A stretch of DNA of 64,000 bases from Woeseiaceae bacterium (GTDB taxonomy: Bacteria; Pseudomonadota; Gammaproteobacteria; Steroidobacterales; Woeseiaceae): positions 62,001 to 126,000 of the forward strand of contig JANQGQ010000016.1 in NCBI GenBank assembly GCA_028277185.1. The letters are read 5' to 3'. A model generated the notes under the pieces. That model was not told where the DNA came from. It did no database searches and saw nothing but the letters and a program-made list of their open reading frames with translations. The translations under genes and the position numbers were made by a program. Of the stretch, positions 24,957-33,300 are shown one piece after another (positions within the stretch are counted from its first letter, which is position 1; each line of letters opens with the position of its first letter).

Positions 24957-26051
24957 TCAACCTCCGACGTATTTCGCGTACAGCGTACGGGCCGTCGCCG
25001 CGTCGTCAGTCCCCTTGACGATCGTGCGGCCATCGCGAAACACCGTAATCTCGTAGTCCCGGTTGGCGTCCGTTAGTTCCGCGATCAGCATGAACTCGTT
25101 GACCCGAACGGGACCCCGTGCGGGCAGCCGCGCGGCCAGCGTGTCGAGATCGACGGACTCGCCGCCCTGGCGGTGCCGGAGCTGCACGGCGTCGCGGCCG
25201 CACAGCGAGGCCGCCGTCGAGCCCGCCCTGCCGTCCAGATACTCGAACTCACGGTGCACGCAGCAGCGGCAGTCGGCGCTCTCGCGGGCATCCTCGACGC
25301 CGAGCGGCAGATACTCGTTGTGCCATACGTCGACGCTCAACAGCGAACGGCGGACGCGGTCGTACTGCGCCGTGAGCACCTTCAGCGTCTCGGCCACCTG
25401 GATGTTCGCGATCGTGCCGACCGCCGAGCTCAGAACGCCCGCCGTGTCGCAGCTCGGCGTCGACCCGGGCGGCGGCGGCTCGTCGAACAGGCAGCGAAAG
25501 CAGGGCGTCGCGAGACTGCCGGCTGCCAGCGTTTCCCAGGGCAGCGTACCGTCGCCGTGAGGCAGGACCGTGAATGCCATGCCGCTGGTCGCTACCGCGG
25601 CACCGTATACGTACGGTCGTCCGGTCCTGACCGCGAGATCGTTGGCGAGATAGCGGGTCTCGAAGTTGTCGAGCCCGTCGACGAGGAGGTCGGCGTCCCC
25701 CGCCAGCGCCTCGATGTTCTCGTGGTTGATGTCGTCGACGACGGCGGTAACGCGCACGCCGGCGTTGATGCGTTCGAGCTTGCGCTTCGCCGCGGCGGCC
25801 TTCGGCAGGTTGGCGGCGACGTCGCTCTCGTCGAACAGCACCTGCCGCTGCAGATTCGTGAGCTCCACCACATCGCGGTCCACGATCAGCAGGTGACCTA
25901 CGCCCGCGCGGGCCAGCAGGTCAGCGATAACGCTGCCCAGCGCGCCGCAGCCGAGGACCAGAACGGTAGACGCCCGCAGCCTTTCCTGCCCTTCCGGACC
26001 GAAGCCCGGCAGCAGCATCTGGCGGTGGTAGCGCTCGAGGTCCGCGTTCAT
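24957..26051 (-). CDS. ThiF/MoeB-type E1-like adenylyltransferase
   Basis: A 364-residue E1-like enzyme that adenylates the C-terminus of a ThiS/MoaD-fold protein. Visible: the opening RYHRQMLLPGFG, the nucleotide loop LVLGCGALGS, the DRDVVELTNLQRQ segment with the Arg finger, two zinc-binding Cys pairs (CFRC and CRCC), the catalytic-loop Cys in PSCDTAGVL, and a C-terminal domain ending YAKYVGG. The size suits MoeB/ThiF with a C-terminal extension. It is the first gene of the E1/propeller/ThiS operon. The cognate carrier is presumably the small Gly-Gly protein at the operon end. Confidence 0.9.
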   Translation of the reverse strand: MNADLERYHRQMLLPGFGPEGQERLRASTVLVLGCGALGSVIADLLARAGVGHLLIVDRDVVELTNLQRQVLFDESDVAANLPKAAAAKRKLERINAGVRVTAVVDDINHENIEALAGDADLLVDGLDNFETRYLANDLAVRTGRPYVYGAAVATSGMAFTVLPHGDGTLPWETLAAGSLATPCFRCLFDEPPPPGSTPSCDTAGVLSSAVGTIANIQVAETLKVLTAQYDRVRRSLLSVDVWHNEYLPLGVEDARESADCRCCVHREFEYLDGRAGSTAASLCGRDAVQLRHRQGGESVDLDTLAARLPARGPVRVNEFMLIAELTDANRDYEITVFRDGRTIVKGTDDAATARTLYAKYVGG

Positions 26052-26066
26052 CCCGCAACATTAGCA

Positions 26067-26087
26067 CGCGGGACCCACCGTCCCGCG
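26067..26087 (-). terminator. Possible hairpin between hydrolase stop and ThiF start
   Basis: CGCGGGAC-CCACC-GTCCCGCG is a perfect 8-bp stem between two leftward genes. It lacks a good T-run on the leftward strand (TGCTAATGTT follows), so it may be a weak or factor-aided terminator for the upstream MerR/hydrolase transcript. Confidence 0.3.
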
Positions 26088-26122
26088 CCGCAGGAACGAC
26101 GAGCGCCCTCCCCCGCGCCGAA

Positions 26123-27211
26123 CTACCTCCGGACCGGCGAACGCTCGCCGAGCCATCTGAGCATGATATCGACGCTGTCCCGCCACGCGGGCTCACCGTC
26201 CTCGAATGCGTACGCCGACTCGACGCTGGGATAGCGGTTGTCGGAGTGCCCGATGCCCGCACGCTCGACGAAGGTCGCGGTGCCGGGCCGCAGCCGGTTG
26301 ACGGTGTCCGCGATCAGAGCATGGCCGTGCCGCGACTCGAACTGATCGAACTCGTTGAAGATCACGAGCACCGGTGCGTCGACTTCGGCCCAGGCGGCGA
26401 GGAAGTTTTTTTCCGCAAGCTGCTGGTGCCAGGCGAAGGGCCTGCCGTAGTGATCCGTTGCGCTCATGCCGAGAATATCGTTGCGTACGCGCGCCATGGC
26501 ATCGCTGTCTTCTGCGACGGCGTCGGGATGGCGCCGGTTGACCAGATATTCGTAGTTGAACCGGGTCCGGTCGAGGAACTCGCGGTGACGCGCCGCAGGC
26601 GTCGCGTCGCCGGGCCGGCGCTCGAGATAGTGTCGCTCGAAAGCAAGCATCCGCTCCAGGTAAGTCACGCCACCCCCGCCCGAGACGATCACGCCGCCGA
26701 GCGTGTGACCGCGACGGCCGAGCTCCCGGGCCAGCAGGGCCGCCGTGTTCGAGCCGAGACTCGAGCCGTAGACGAACACCCGCGACGAGTCGATACGCGG
26801 CGACTCCAACAGAGCCGTGAACGCATCCACGTAGTGCGCGAACTCCGTGTCGAAATCGAGTTCGGCGCATGCCGGACCGTCCAGAAGCGCGCTGCGCTCG
26901 ACGCGCACGAGGGCGAGGCCCGATTCACGCGCCAGCGCCGCGAGGATCTCGCGCGAGTTCGAGCCTTCCCGGTAGGCAAGCGAGCCGCAGGACACCCACT
27001 GCGTGAACAGCAGCGGATACCGCGCAGCCGTATCGCCTTCGGGCGCCGTGACAATCGTTTGCAGACTGGCGCCGCTCGACACCTCGACGGTCTCGTAGTG
27101 CGAATCGACGCCGGGTATGGATTCCTCCTCGGCTGCGCTGCTTCCGAAGGACAGCAGCAAAGCCGCGGGCAGGACTAAGGCTCGAAACACTGACGTCATC
27201 CTCTTGATCAT
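26123..27211 (-). CDS. Secreted alpha/beta hydrolase (prolyl-peptidase/dienelactone-hydrolase-like)
   Basis: A 362-residue exported hydrolase. The signal peptide (VLPAALLLSFGSSAA) ends near residue 27; Met5 is an alternative start. The nucleophile elbow is VYGSSLGSN (Ser), the acid is Asp in IFNEFDQFES and the base is His in AGIGHSDNRYP, the expected order. The N-terminal LQTIVTAPEGD and PLLFTQWVSCGS recall the acyl-peptidase-like hydrolases that act on acylated or peptide substrates. It begins 3 bases after the stop of the MerR regulator, so the pair is an operon and the regulator probably controls it. The substrate is unknown. Confidence 0.8.
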   Translation of the reverse strand: MIKRMTSVFRALVLPAALLLSFGSSAAEEESIPGVDSHYETVEVSSGASLQTIVTAPEGDTAARYPLLFTQWVSCGSLAYREGSNSREILAALARESGLALVRVERSALLDGPACAELDFDTEFAHYVDAFTALLESPRIDSSRVFVYGSSLGSNTAALLARELGRRGHTLGGVIVSGGGGVTYLERMLAFERHYLERRPGDATPAARHREFLDRTRFNYEYLVNRRHPDAVAEDSDAMARVRNDILGMSATDHYGRPFAWHQQLAEKNFLAAWAEVDAPVLVIFNEFDQFESRHGHALIADTVNRLRPGTATFVERAGIGHSDNRYPSVESAYAFEDGEPAWRDSVDIMLRWLGERSPVRR

Positions 27212-27214
27212 CCT

Positions 27215-28063
27215 CTACGAAACGGGAAGAAAGAGCTCGGTCACGAACTCGTCGCTACGGCTGGCCAGCACGGTCCTCGGCAGCTTGTAGCCTTCCTGGC
27301 GGGCGCCGAAACGATGGTAGATCTCCCGCAGCGGGCCGACCGGCCGAAGGCGCGCCTCTTCGATCCACTCGAGCATCGATTCCCGGAGCGGCTCTGTCTG
27401 TGCATAGTCGCCGGTGTAGACGACGCTGACGCCGCGCGGACACGCTTCGATCTTCTGCGTCGGGATCGCCGACGCGCGCTGCCCGATCACGGGAATGCAG
27501 ACCTCGAGGTGGAGCGCCGTCTCACGGAACTCGTTGTCGTGAAACAGCAGGAACGGCGACTCGGAGGCGCGTGCGCCAGCGCGCGCGACCGTCGTCTCCG
27601 CCGACTCGAACAGGGCGGTGACCGGATCGCCGAGATGCTCGACGGTCGCTTCGAGGCTGTGGACGTCCTGCGCCGGAGCTGCCGTGAGCCGGACGCCGCT
27701 CAACGGATCGTCCCGGTCGCCGAGAACGGAGCGTGCCAGCGTCTCGAGGACGGCCTGCTGCCGATCGATACCGGCGCGCGCGTCGTGCAGCGCGGCCCGC
27801 TTTTCGTCGATGACGTGCAGCAAGGCCACCGTATCGCCAGGTGCGGCAACGACTGCGCGAATCTCCGCGATCGAGAATCCGGCCGCCCTGAGGTTGGCGA
27901 TGAGTGCGAGGTCGCGCGCCTGTTCCACCCGGTAGTAGCGATAGCCGGAATCCGGATCGACCCAGGCGGGTGCAAGCAGTTCCTCGGCGGCATAGAAGCG
28001 CAGTGCCTTGATCGAAACCCGGGTCAGCGCCGCGAACTCGCCAATGCGCAGCAGCTGACTCAT
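27215..28063 (-). CDS. MerR-family regulator with GyrI-like effector domain
   Basis: A 282-residue regulator. The N-terminal MerR winged helix reads LRIGEFAALTRVSIKALRFY, then YRYYRVEQARDLALIANLRAAG, followed by a dimerisation helix (ALLHVIDEKRAALHDARAGI). The C-terminal half (about residues 125-280) has the GyrI/effector-binding layout ending YHRFGARQEGYKLPR and TELFLPVS, as in BmrR-type multidrug sensors. The ATG at 28063 is the first Met matching the family; upstream are two further imperfect copies of the start region, one of which extends the frame to a GTG at 28126. It is coupled to the downstream alpha/beta hydrolase. Confidence 0.83.
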   Translation of the reverse strand: MSQLLRIGEFAALTRVSIKALRFYAAEELLAPAWVDPDSGYRYYRVEQARDLALIANLRAAGFSIAEIRAVVAAPGDTVALLHVIDEKRAALHDARAGIDRQQAVLETLARSVLGDRDDPLSGVRLTAAPAQDVHSLEATVEHLGDPVTALFESAETTVARAGARASESPFLLFHDNEFRETALHLEVCIPVIGQRASAIPTQKIEACPRGVSVVYTGDYAQTEPLRESMLEWIEEARLRPVGPLREIYHRFGARQEGYKLPRTVLASRSDEFVTELFLPVS

Positions 28064-28172
28064 GCGGGGAGACCACAGGGCAGCAAACTCGCCAATGCGA
28101 AGCGCTGACTCATGCGGCGAAACCACCGGGCAGCGAACTCGCCAATGCGAAGCTTCGACTCATGCGCCGGGA
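28032..28172. repeat. Three tandem ~51-bp copies of the MerR start region
   Basis: The block AACTCGCCAATGCG...GACTCATGCG (leftward: start ATG, SD region and first 9-11 codons) occurs at 28034, 28085 and 28135, with periods of 51 and 50 bases. Copy 1 is the real gene start. The other copies carry their own ATG at 28113 and near 28163, of which the 28113 copy is out of frame with the gene. Confidence 0.8.
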
Positions 28173-28179
28173 CTATAAG

Positions 28180-28198
28180 CTCTCCCGCAAGGGGAGAG
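28180..28198 (-). terminator. Second hairpin beyond the protease operon
   Basis: CTCTCCC-GCAAG-GGGAGAG is a perfect 7-bp stem just beyond the stronger hairpin at 28204-28223 in the direction of leftward transcription. It could add to termination or belong to the leader of the MerR transcript. Confidence 0.35.
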
Positions 28199-28203
28199 TC
28201 AAA

Positions 28204-28223
28204 CGGCCCGCGTACGCGGGCCG
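28204..28223 (-). terminator. Hairpin terminator after the subtilisin gene
   Basis: CGGCCCGCG-TA-CGCGGGCCG is a perfect 9-bp GC-rich stem five bases past the protease stop, followed leftward by TTTGAC. The short T-run is weak for an intrinsic terminator, but position at the end of the long leftward operon supports the role. Confidence 0.5.
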
Positions 28224-28228
28224 CGAGG

Positions 28229-30367
28229 CTATTTGCTTACGGGAGGATCGTCGAGGAGCACGGGCTCCGCGGCCTCGGTGTCGTAGATGCCTTGCGCCCG
28301 GGCCCGGCGACCGCCGTCAGTCCAGCCGTAGCCGTTGGCCTGGGCACCGTCAGTCCAACCGTAGCCATTGGCCTGGGCACCGTCCGTCCAACCGTAGCCG
28401 CTTGCCATGACGCCGTCGGTCCAGCCGTAACCGCTGGCGCTGACGCCGCTGCCGTCGGTCCAGAGATAACCGTACGTCGACGTACTGTTGTTGTCGTTGT
28501 CGTCATCATCGTCGTCGTCATCATCATCGTCGTCATCGTTCCGGGCATAACCGCTTGCCCAGGTGAAGCCGCCGGTCCAGAGGTAGCCCGCGCCCCAGGC
28601 ATCGTCGCCCCAGAGTACGGCCGTGTCTTCGACGAAAACGCCGCCATTGGCCGCGTCAGGAACCAACAGGGGCGAAAGCGCCTCGCCGCCGATGATGCCC
28701 GTGTCGTTGAGCGCGGCGTCGACGTCCAGCACACCGGCGCCGGCATCGATCGGGGCCGCGTCGATCTTGCGCGCCGAGCGCATCAGTCGTGCTTTGATCG
28801 TTGCCGGCGTCAGCGAGGAGTCCTTCTCGAGCATGAGCGCCGCGGCGGCGGCCACCATCGGTGCCGCCATGCTCGTGCCCGACAGCTCGAAGTAGTCGCC
28901 GCGACAGCTTGCGCCCGGGCAGTTCACGACACGGGCCGGCAAGTCGTTGCGCAGTGTGGCCAGCCCGGGTATCGCCGCGACGATCCGGTTGCCGGGCGCA
29001 ACGAGATCCGGCTTGAGCACGAGATCGCCCTGGGTCGGACCGCGCGACGAGAACGTCGACACGTAGTCGTCGCTGAAATCGCTGCCGGTACCGTTGTCGG
29101 TCAGCGAGCCGACGGTAATCACCTTCCGCGAGTTGGCGGGACTCATGACGGTCGCATTGCCCGAGCGGCCGTAGTTGCCCGCCGCGACGACCACCACCAT
29201 GCCCTGATCCCAGAGCGCCTCGGCCGCGGCAACCATCGGATCCGTGTCGATAGACTCCGTCACCCCCTGGCCGAGCGACAGATTGACGACCCGGATATCG
29301 AAGTACCGGCCGTATTGCGCCAACCAGTCGAGGGCGGCGATGACGTCTGACGTAGACCCGCGGCCCGTGCCGTCGAGTACCTGGAGTCCGAGCAGATGGG
29401 CCCCGTCGGCGGCACCGCCGTGCTCGCCGGACGATCCACTGCCGTCGCCGGCGACGATGCCGGCCACGTGCGTACCGTGACCGTACAGGTCTTCGCGCGC
29501 ATCGTCCGCATACGACACGATCGCTCCGTTCTCGATGACCGGACGGGGAAACGCGCCGTTCAGAAAGCTGTACTGTCGCGCATTGTCGGGAAGGTCTCCG
29601 TGATCCGCGATACCCGTATCGATGATCGCCACCCCGATCGAGCTGCCGCGGTATACGGCGTTCGCCGATCCGGTCAGCGGCAGGTTCGCCGTGCCGCGCT
29701 CGGAACCGAGCGAACGAACGTCGTCGTCGAGCGAAAGCCGGTCGACCTTTTCCTCTACCGCCAGGTCCACGAGCGATGACGCCGGGAGACGCACCGCCAT
29801 CATGTCCAGCGTTTCGAAGCGACGAAGAACTTCGCCGCCAAGTCCGGCAATCCGATTGTCTTCGAACAGCTCGGGATACTCTTCGTAGGTAACGACGATT
29901 TCCGTCGGCTGTTCGCCGCCCCGCGCCGCAAGCGCGGCAACCGGGCCGCTCATCTTGGCTCTGGCGACGGCCGGAATCCCCGTCGCACCGGCCTCTGCGG
30001 TCTCGTCGTCCTGGCGCGATCCGGCCGGCCCGACGGCGGGCGTCACCGCGCCGGTACTGCCAACCGCCGCCTGCGTGGCCACGGATATGTCGTAGAGCGG
30101 CTCGTCGGCAAGCGGCGGGCCAACGAGCGCGTCGTCCCGGGCGGCGACCGCCAGCTTGTTGCGGACAGGTTTCGCCGCCTCGCTATCGCCTGCCGGGGTA
30201 GCGACAGTCCCGTCGCCCTCGGCTATCGGCGCCGATACCTGTGTGAAGCTCAGGAGGCCCGCTACGGCCAGGCCGACCACGACGGCTGATAGTTTGCCGC
30301 GGCCTTTAGTCGGAGCGGATCCGGCAGCGCGGCCGCAAGCTTCAAATTCGTGTTCGTTACTGTACAT
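28229..30367 (-). CDS. Membrane-anchored S8 subtilisin-like protease with Asp tract and GYxWTDG repeats
   Basis: A 712-residue serine protease. A hydrophobic anchor (AVVVGLAVAGLLSF) lies near residue 30, then a pro-region and an S8 catalytic domain with Asp in AIIDTGIADHGD, His in YGHGTHVAGIVAGD, the Asn-containing AAGNYGRSG and Ser in ELSGTSMAAPMVAAA. The C-terminus holds a run of 13 Asp and then repeats of the type GYGWTDGAQAN, preceded by GYLWTGG variants. ATG 30367 lies one base after the sensor stop; longer starts inside the sensor gene are possible. As last gene of a c-di-GMP operon it may be an output protease at the cell surface, an inference. Confidence 0.87.
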   Translation of the reverse strand: MYSNEHEFEACGRAAGSAPTKGRGKLSAVVVGLAVAGLLSFTQVSAPIAEGDGTVATPAGDSEAAKPVRNKLAVAARDDALVGPPLADEPLYDISVATQAAVGSTGAVTPAVGPAGSRQDDETAEAGATGIPAVARAKMSGPVAALAARGGEQPTEIVVTYEEYPELFEDNRIAGLGGEVLRRFETLDMMAVRLPASSLVDLAVEEKVDRLSLDDDVRSLGSERGTANLPLTGSANAVYRGSSIGVAIIDTGIADHGDLPDNARQYSFLNGAFPRPVIENGAIVSYADDAREDLYGHGTHVAGIVAGDGSGSSGEHGGAADGAHLLGLQVLDGTGRGSTSDVIAALDWLAQYGRYFDIRVVNLSLGQGVTESIDTDPMVAAAEALWDQGMVVVVAAGNYGRSGNATVMSPANSRKVITVGSLTDNGTGSDFSDDYVSTFSSRGPTQGDLVLKPDLVAPGNRIVAAIPGLATLRNDLPARVVNCPGASCRGDYFELSGTSMAAPMVAAAAALMLEKDSSLTPATIKARLMRSARKIDAAPIDAGAGVLDVDAALNDTGIIGGEALSPLLVPDAANGGVFVEDTAVLWGDDAWGAGYLWTGGFTWASGYARNDDDDDDDDDDDDDNDNNSTSTYGYLWTDGSGVSASGYGWTDGVMASGYGWTDGAQANGYGWTDGAQANGYGWTDGGRRARAQGIYDTEAAEPVLLDDPPVSK
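28315..28450. repeat. 33-bp tandem repeats encoding the GYGWTDGAQAN unit
   Basis: Near-identical 33-bp units (encoding 11 residues centred on GYGWTDG) are stacked four times at the 3' end of the protease gene, with more diverged GYLWTDG and GYLWTGG copies further 5'. Synonymous differences between units show they are not all recent. Confidence 0.75.
28493..28541. repeat. GAY trinucleotide tract (poly-Asp)
   Basis: On the coding strand about 15 consecutive GAC/GAT codons give a poly-aspartate run in the protease. It is a potential slippage site; only steps of whole codons would keep the WTDG repeats in frame. Confidence 0.8.
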
Positions 30368-30368
30368 G

Positions 30369-33300
30369 TCAGCCGGCCTCCGTTTTCGCGAACCGGGACT
30401 CATCTTCGTCTGGTCGATGCACTGAAAGCATCCCTGCGCGGCGCGCGCGGAACAGCACCGATGTCGGATCGACACTGCTGTCCGCCACCGCAAAACTCGT
30501 AGAGGCTTCGTTCGGCGCGAACATGCCCGCCCAGGCATTGCGCTGTTTCTTTGCCTCGTACATCAGCGCGTCGGCGACCCCGATGATCTGATCGAGACTC
30601 GACTCGTCGGCGCTGGCGCGGAACAGCGGATACGCCGAGAATCCTATGGAGCAGGTTGTGCGCACGATCTGGCCCTCGGGCAGTACGAAATTGTGCTGCG
30701 CGATACGCGAGCGAATACGTTCGGCCAGCGCTTCGCATTCGCCGGGATCGGTCTGCTTGGCGATCACGACGAACTCGTCGCCGCCCCAGCGAACGACGTA
30801 GTCCGAGCGCCGGCAGGTGCCGAGCAGTACGTCGCGCACCTCGATGAGCATCTGGTCTCCCGCCGCGTGTCCGTACGTGTCGTTGATCGGCTTGAAGTTG
30901 TCGAGGTCGATCATCATGAAGACCAGATCGGCATGCGCGGTGCGATCCACGCCGGCGTGATCGTCCGAGTTCTTGCGCCGGATGACGTCGAAGTCCCGCG
31001 ATATCTCTTCGAAGACAAAGCGACGATTGCGCAGTCCGGTCAGCGGATCGGACAGGCTGCTCTCCTGCAGGGCCTTGTTGAGCCGGGTGAGCTGCTCGTT
31101 GCTCTCGCGGAGTTTGTCCGTCCGCTCGGCGACGGCCTTTTCGAGGCGGCTGCTGTACTCCTCCTCGCGCCGGATTCTCGTCTTGTGGCCGTACCAGCAG
31201 AGCGCCACGAGCTGAGCGAACATGGCGAGATAGCCCAGATACGCCCACCACGTGTCCCACAGCGCGGGCGTGACGCGGACGGGAACGGCTATGCCCGTGT
31301 CGTTCCACACGCCGTCGCTGTTCGCCGCCCGGACGCGAAGCAGATAGTTGCCGTCGTCCAGATCGGTATAGGTGATGCGACGGCGGCTGCCCAGATCGAT
31401 CCACTCCTTGTCGAAGCCTTCGAGCTTGTACATATAGCGGTTGGCTTCGGGCGCAGCGAAGTCGAGCGCCGCAAACTCGAACGAGACCGTATCCTGGGTG
31501 TACGCCATCTCGATGCTGCCGTCCTCGCTCAGCGGAATGTCGTACTTCGCGCCGTCTCCGCCGCCGTCGACGTCCGTCATCACGATCGCCGGCGGCGTCG
31601 TGTTGACGGTAATCGCCGCGGGATCGAAAGCGTTGTAGCCGTGGGTCCCGCCGAAAAACAGCTCGCCGCTGTCGTTCCGATAGTGGGCTCCGAAGTTGAA
31701 CTCCTCGGACTGCAGACCGTCGCGACGATGGAGGTTGCGGAAGCCGTCCTTCTCGGGATCGTAGCGGCTCAGACCGTAGTTGGTGCTCAGCCAGAGCTCG
31801 CCGTCGGAAGCGACGCGTATTCCGTAGACGACGTCGTTGGCAAGGCCGTCCTTCTGTGAGCGGTTCTCGAAGCGAATCGCCTCGGGATTCGCCGGATCGC
31901 CGACGACGCGATCGAGACCGCCGCCGCGCGTGCCGATCCAGACCCTGCCGGCCGCATCGATGGCCAGCGAGTAGACCGTGTCGTCCGCGAGTGCCTGAGG
32001 GTCTTCGGGATCGTGGCGAAAGCGGTGGAAGCGCTCCGTTTCCGGGTCGTACAGATTCAGACCGGCGCCGTCCGTGCCTATCCACATGCGGCCCGCGCCG
32101 TCCTCGGCGAAACTCGTGACGCGATTGCCGCCGAGGCTGAACGGGTCGGCGGGGTCGTTGGCGAACCGGGTGAAACTGCCGGTTGCCGGTTCGAGACGGC
32201 TGATGCCGCCGCCGAACGTGCCTACCCAGACGCGGCCGGCGCGATCTTCGTACATCGTCATTACGCCGTTCGCACTCAGGCTGCCCGGATCGTCGGCGTC
32301 GTAGCGCATTCGTTTGATGCTGCCTTCGACCGGATCGAGCAAATCGATCCCCGCCGTCATCGTGCCTACCCAGATTCGCCCGGCGCTGTCGCGCATCAGG
32401 CTCATGACCCGGTCGTCGCCGATGCTGTCCGGCGCATTCCGATCGTGACGATAGTGCACGACCTCGCCGGTCGTCCGATTTACGGCGTTGAGGCCTTCGC
32501 CGAAGGTGCCGACGTACAGCGTACCGTCGAGGCCCTCGGTGAATGCCATCACGCTCGGCGCGCGTTCGCCGCTGACGCTGAGTTTCTCCGCCCGTTCGAG
32601 GCCATAGGCCCACGAACGCGAGTTCCACTTGTTGAGGCCGTGCATTTTCGTCCCGACCCAGAGAATCCCGCCGCGGTCCTCGTAGATCGCGGTAACGTCG
32701 TTGCCCGCGAGGCTCGTGACGTCGGTGGCGACATTGGCGTAGCGGGTGAAGCTGCCGCGCTTCCGGTCGAGGAGATTGAGTCCGTTCGTCGTTCCGACCC
32801 AGAGCCGTCCCGCGCCGTCTTCGAAGATCGAGCTGACTCTGTCGCCCGAGATGCTCGACTCGCGTGCAGGGTCGTGAACGAAACGCTCTGTAGTGTCCGA
32901 TTCCCGATCGAGCCGGATGAGACCTCCGCCGTACGTTCCGACCCACAGGCCGCCGGCGTTATCGTCGAAGATTGCGCGAACGCTGTGTTCGAAGCGGCCC
33001 GTGAGCACGGCCTCGCCGGATTCGGTGTCCAGCCGGGCCAGGCCGAAATCGCCGCCGACCCACATCTCGCCTGCCGCATCGCGCATGATCGCGAAAACGT
33101 TGTTCCGCTGCTTATCGTTATCGTCATCGGTACCCGGCAGTTCATACGCCCGAAACTCGCCGGTCGCGGGATTCAAACGGCGCAGGCCCGCGCCCCGGGT
33201 CCCGGCGTATACGCTGCCGTCAGTATCGACATAGACCCGGCGGACGATGCTGCTGCCGATCCCGGATGGATTCGCGGGATCGTGCCGATAGGTCGTGAAC

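Noticed and set aside
24957..25991. C-terminal Gly-Gly of the ThiF-like protein as a second modifier tail
   Set aside because: The ending YAKYVGG looks like the ordinary C-terminal domain of ThiF/MoeB proteins; the true Gly-Gly carrier is the 98-residue protein.
28204..28541. CRISPR-like array from repeats near the subtilisin 3' end
   Set aside because: Repeats are in-frame 33-bp coding units without variable spacers and no cas genes are near.
28112..29350. 412-codon open frame on the + strand
   Set aside because: It is antisense to the subtilisin gene; its valine/isoleucine run is the complement of the Asp tract.
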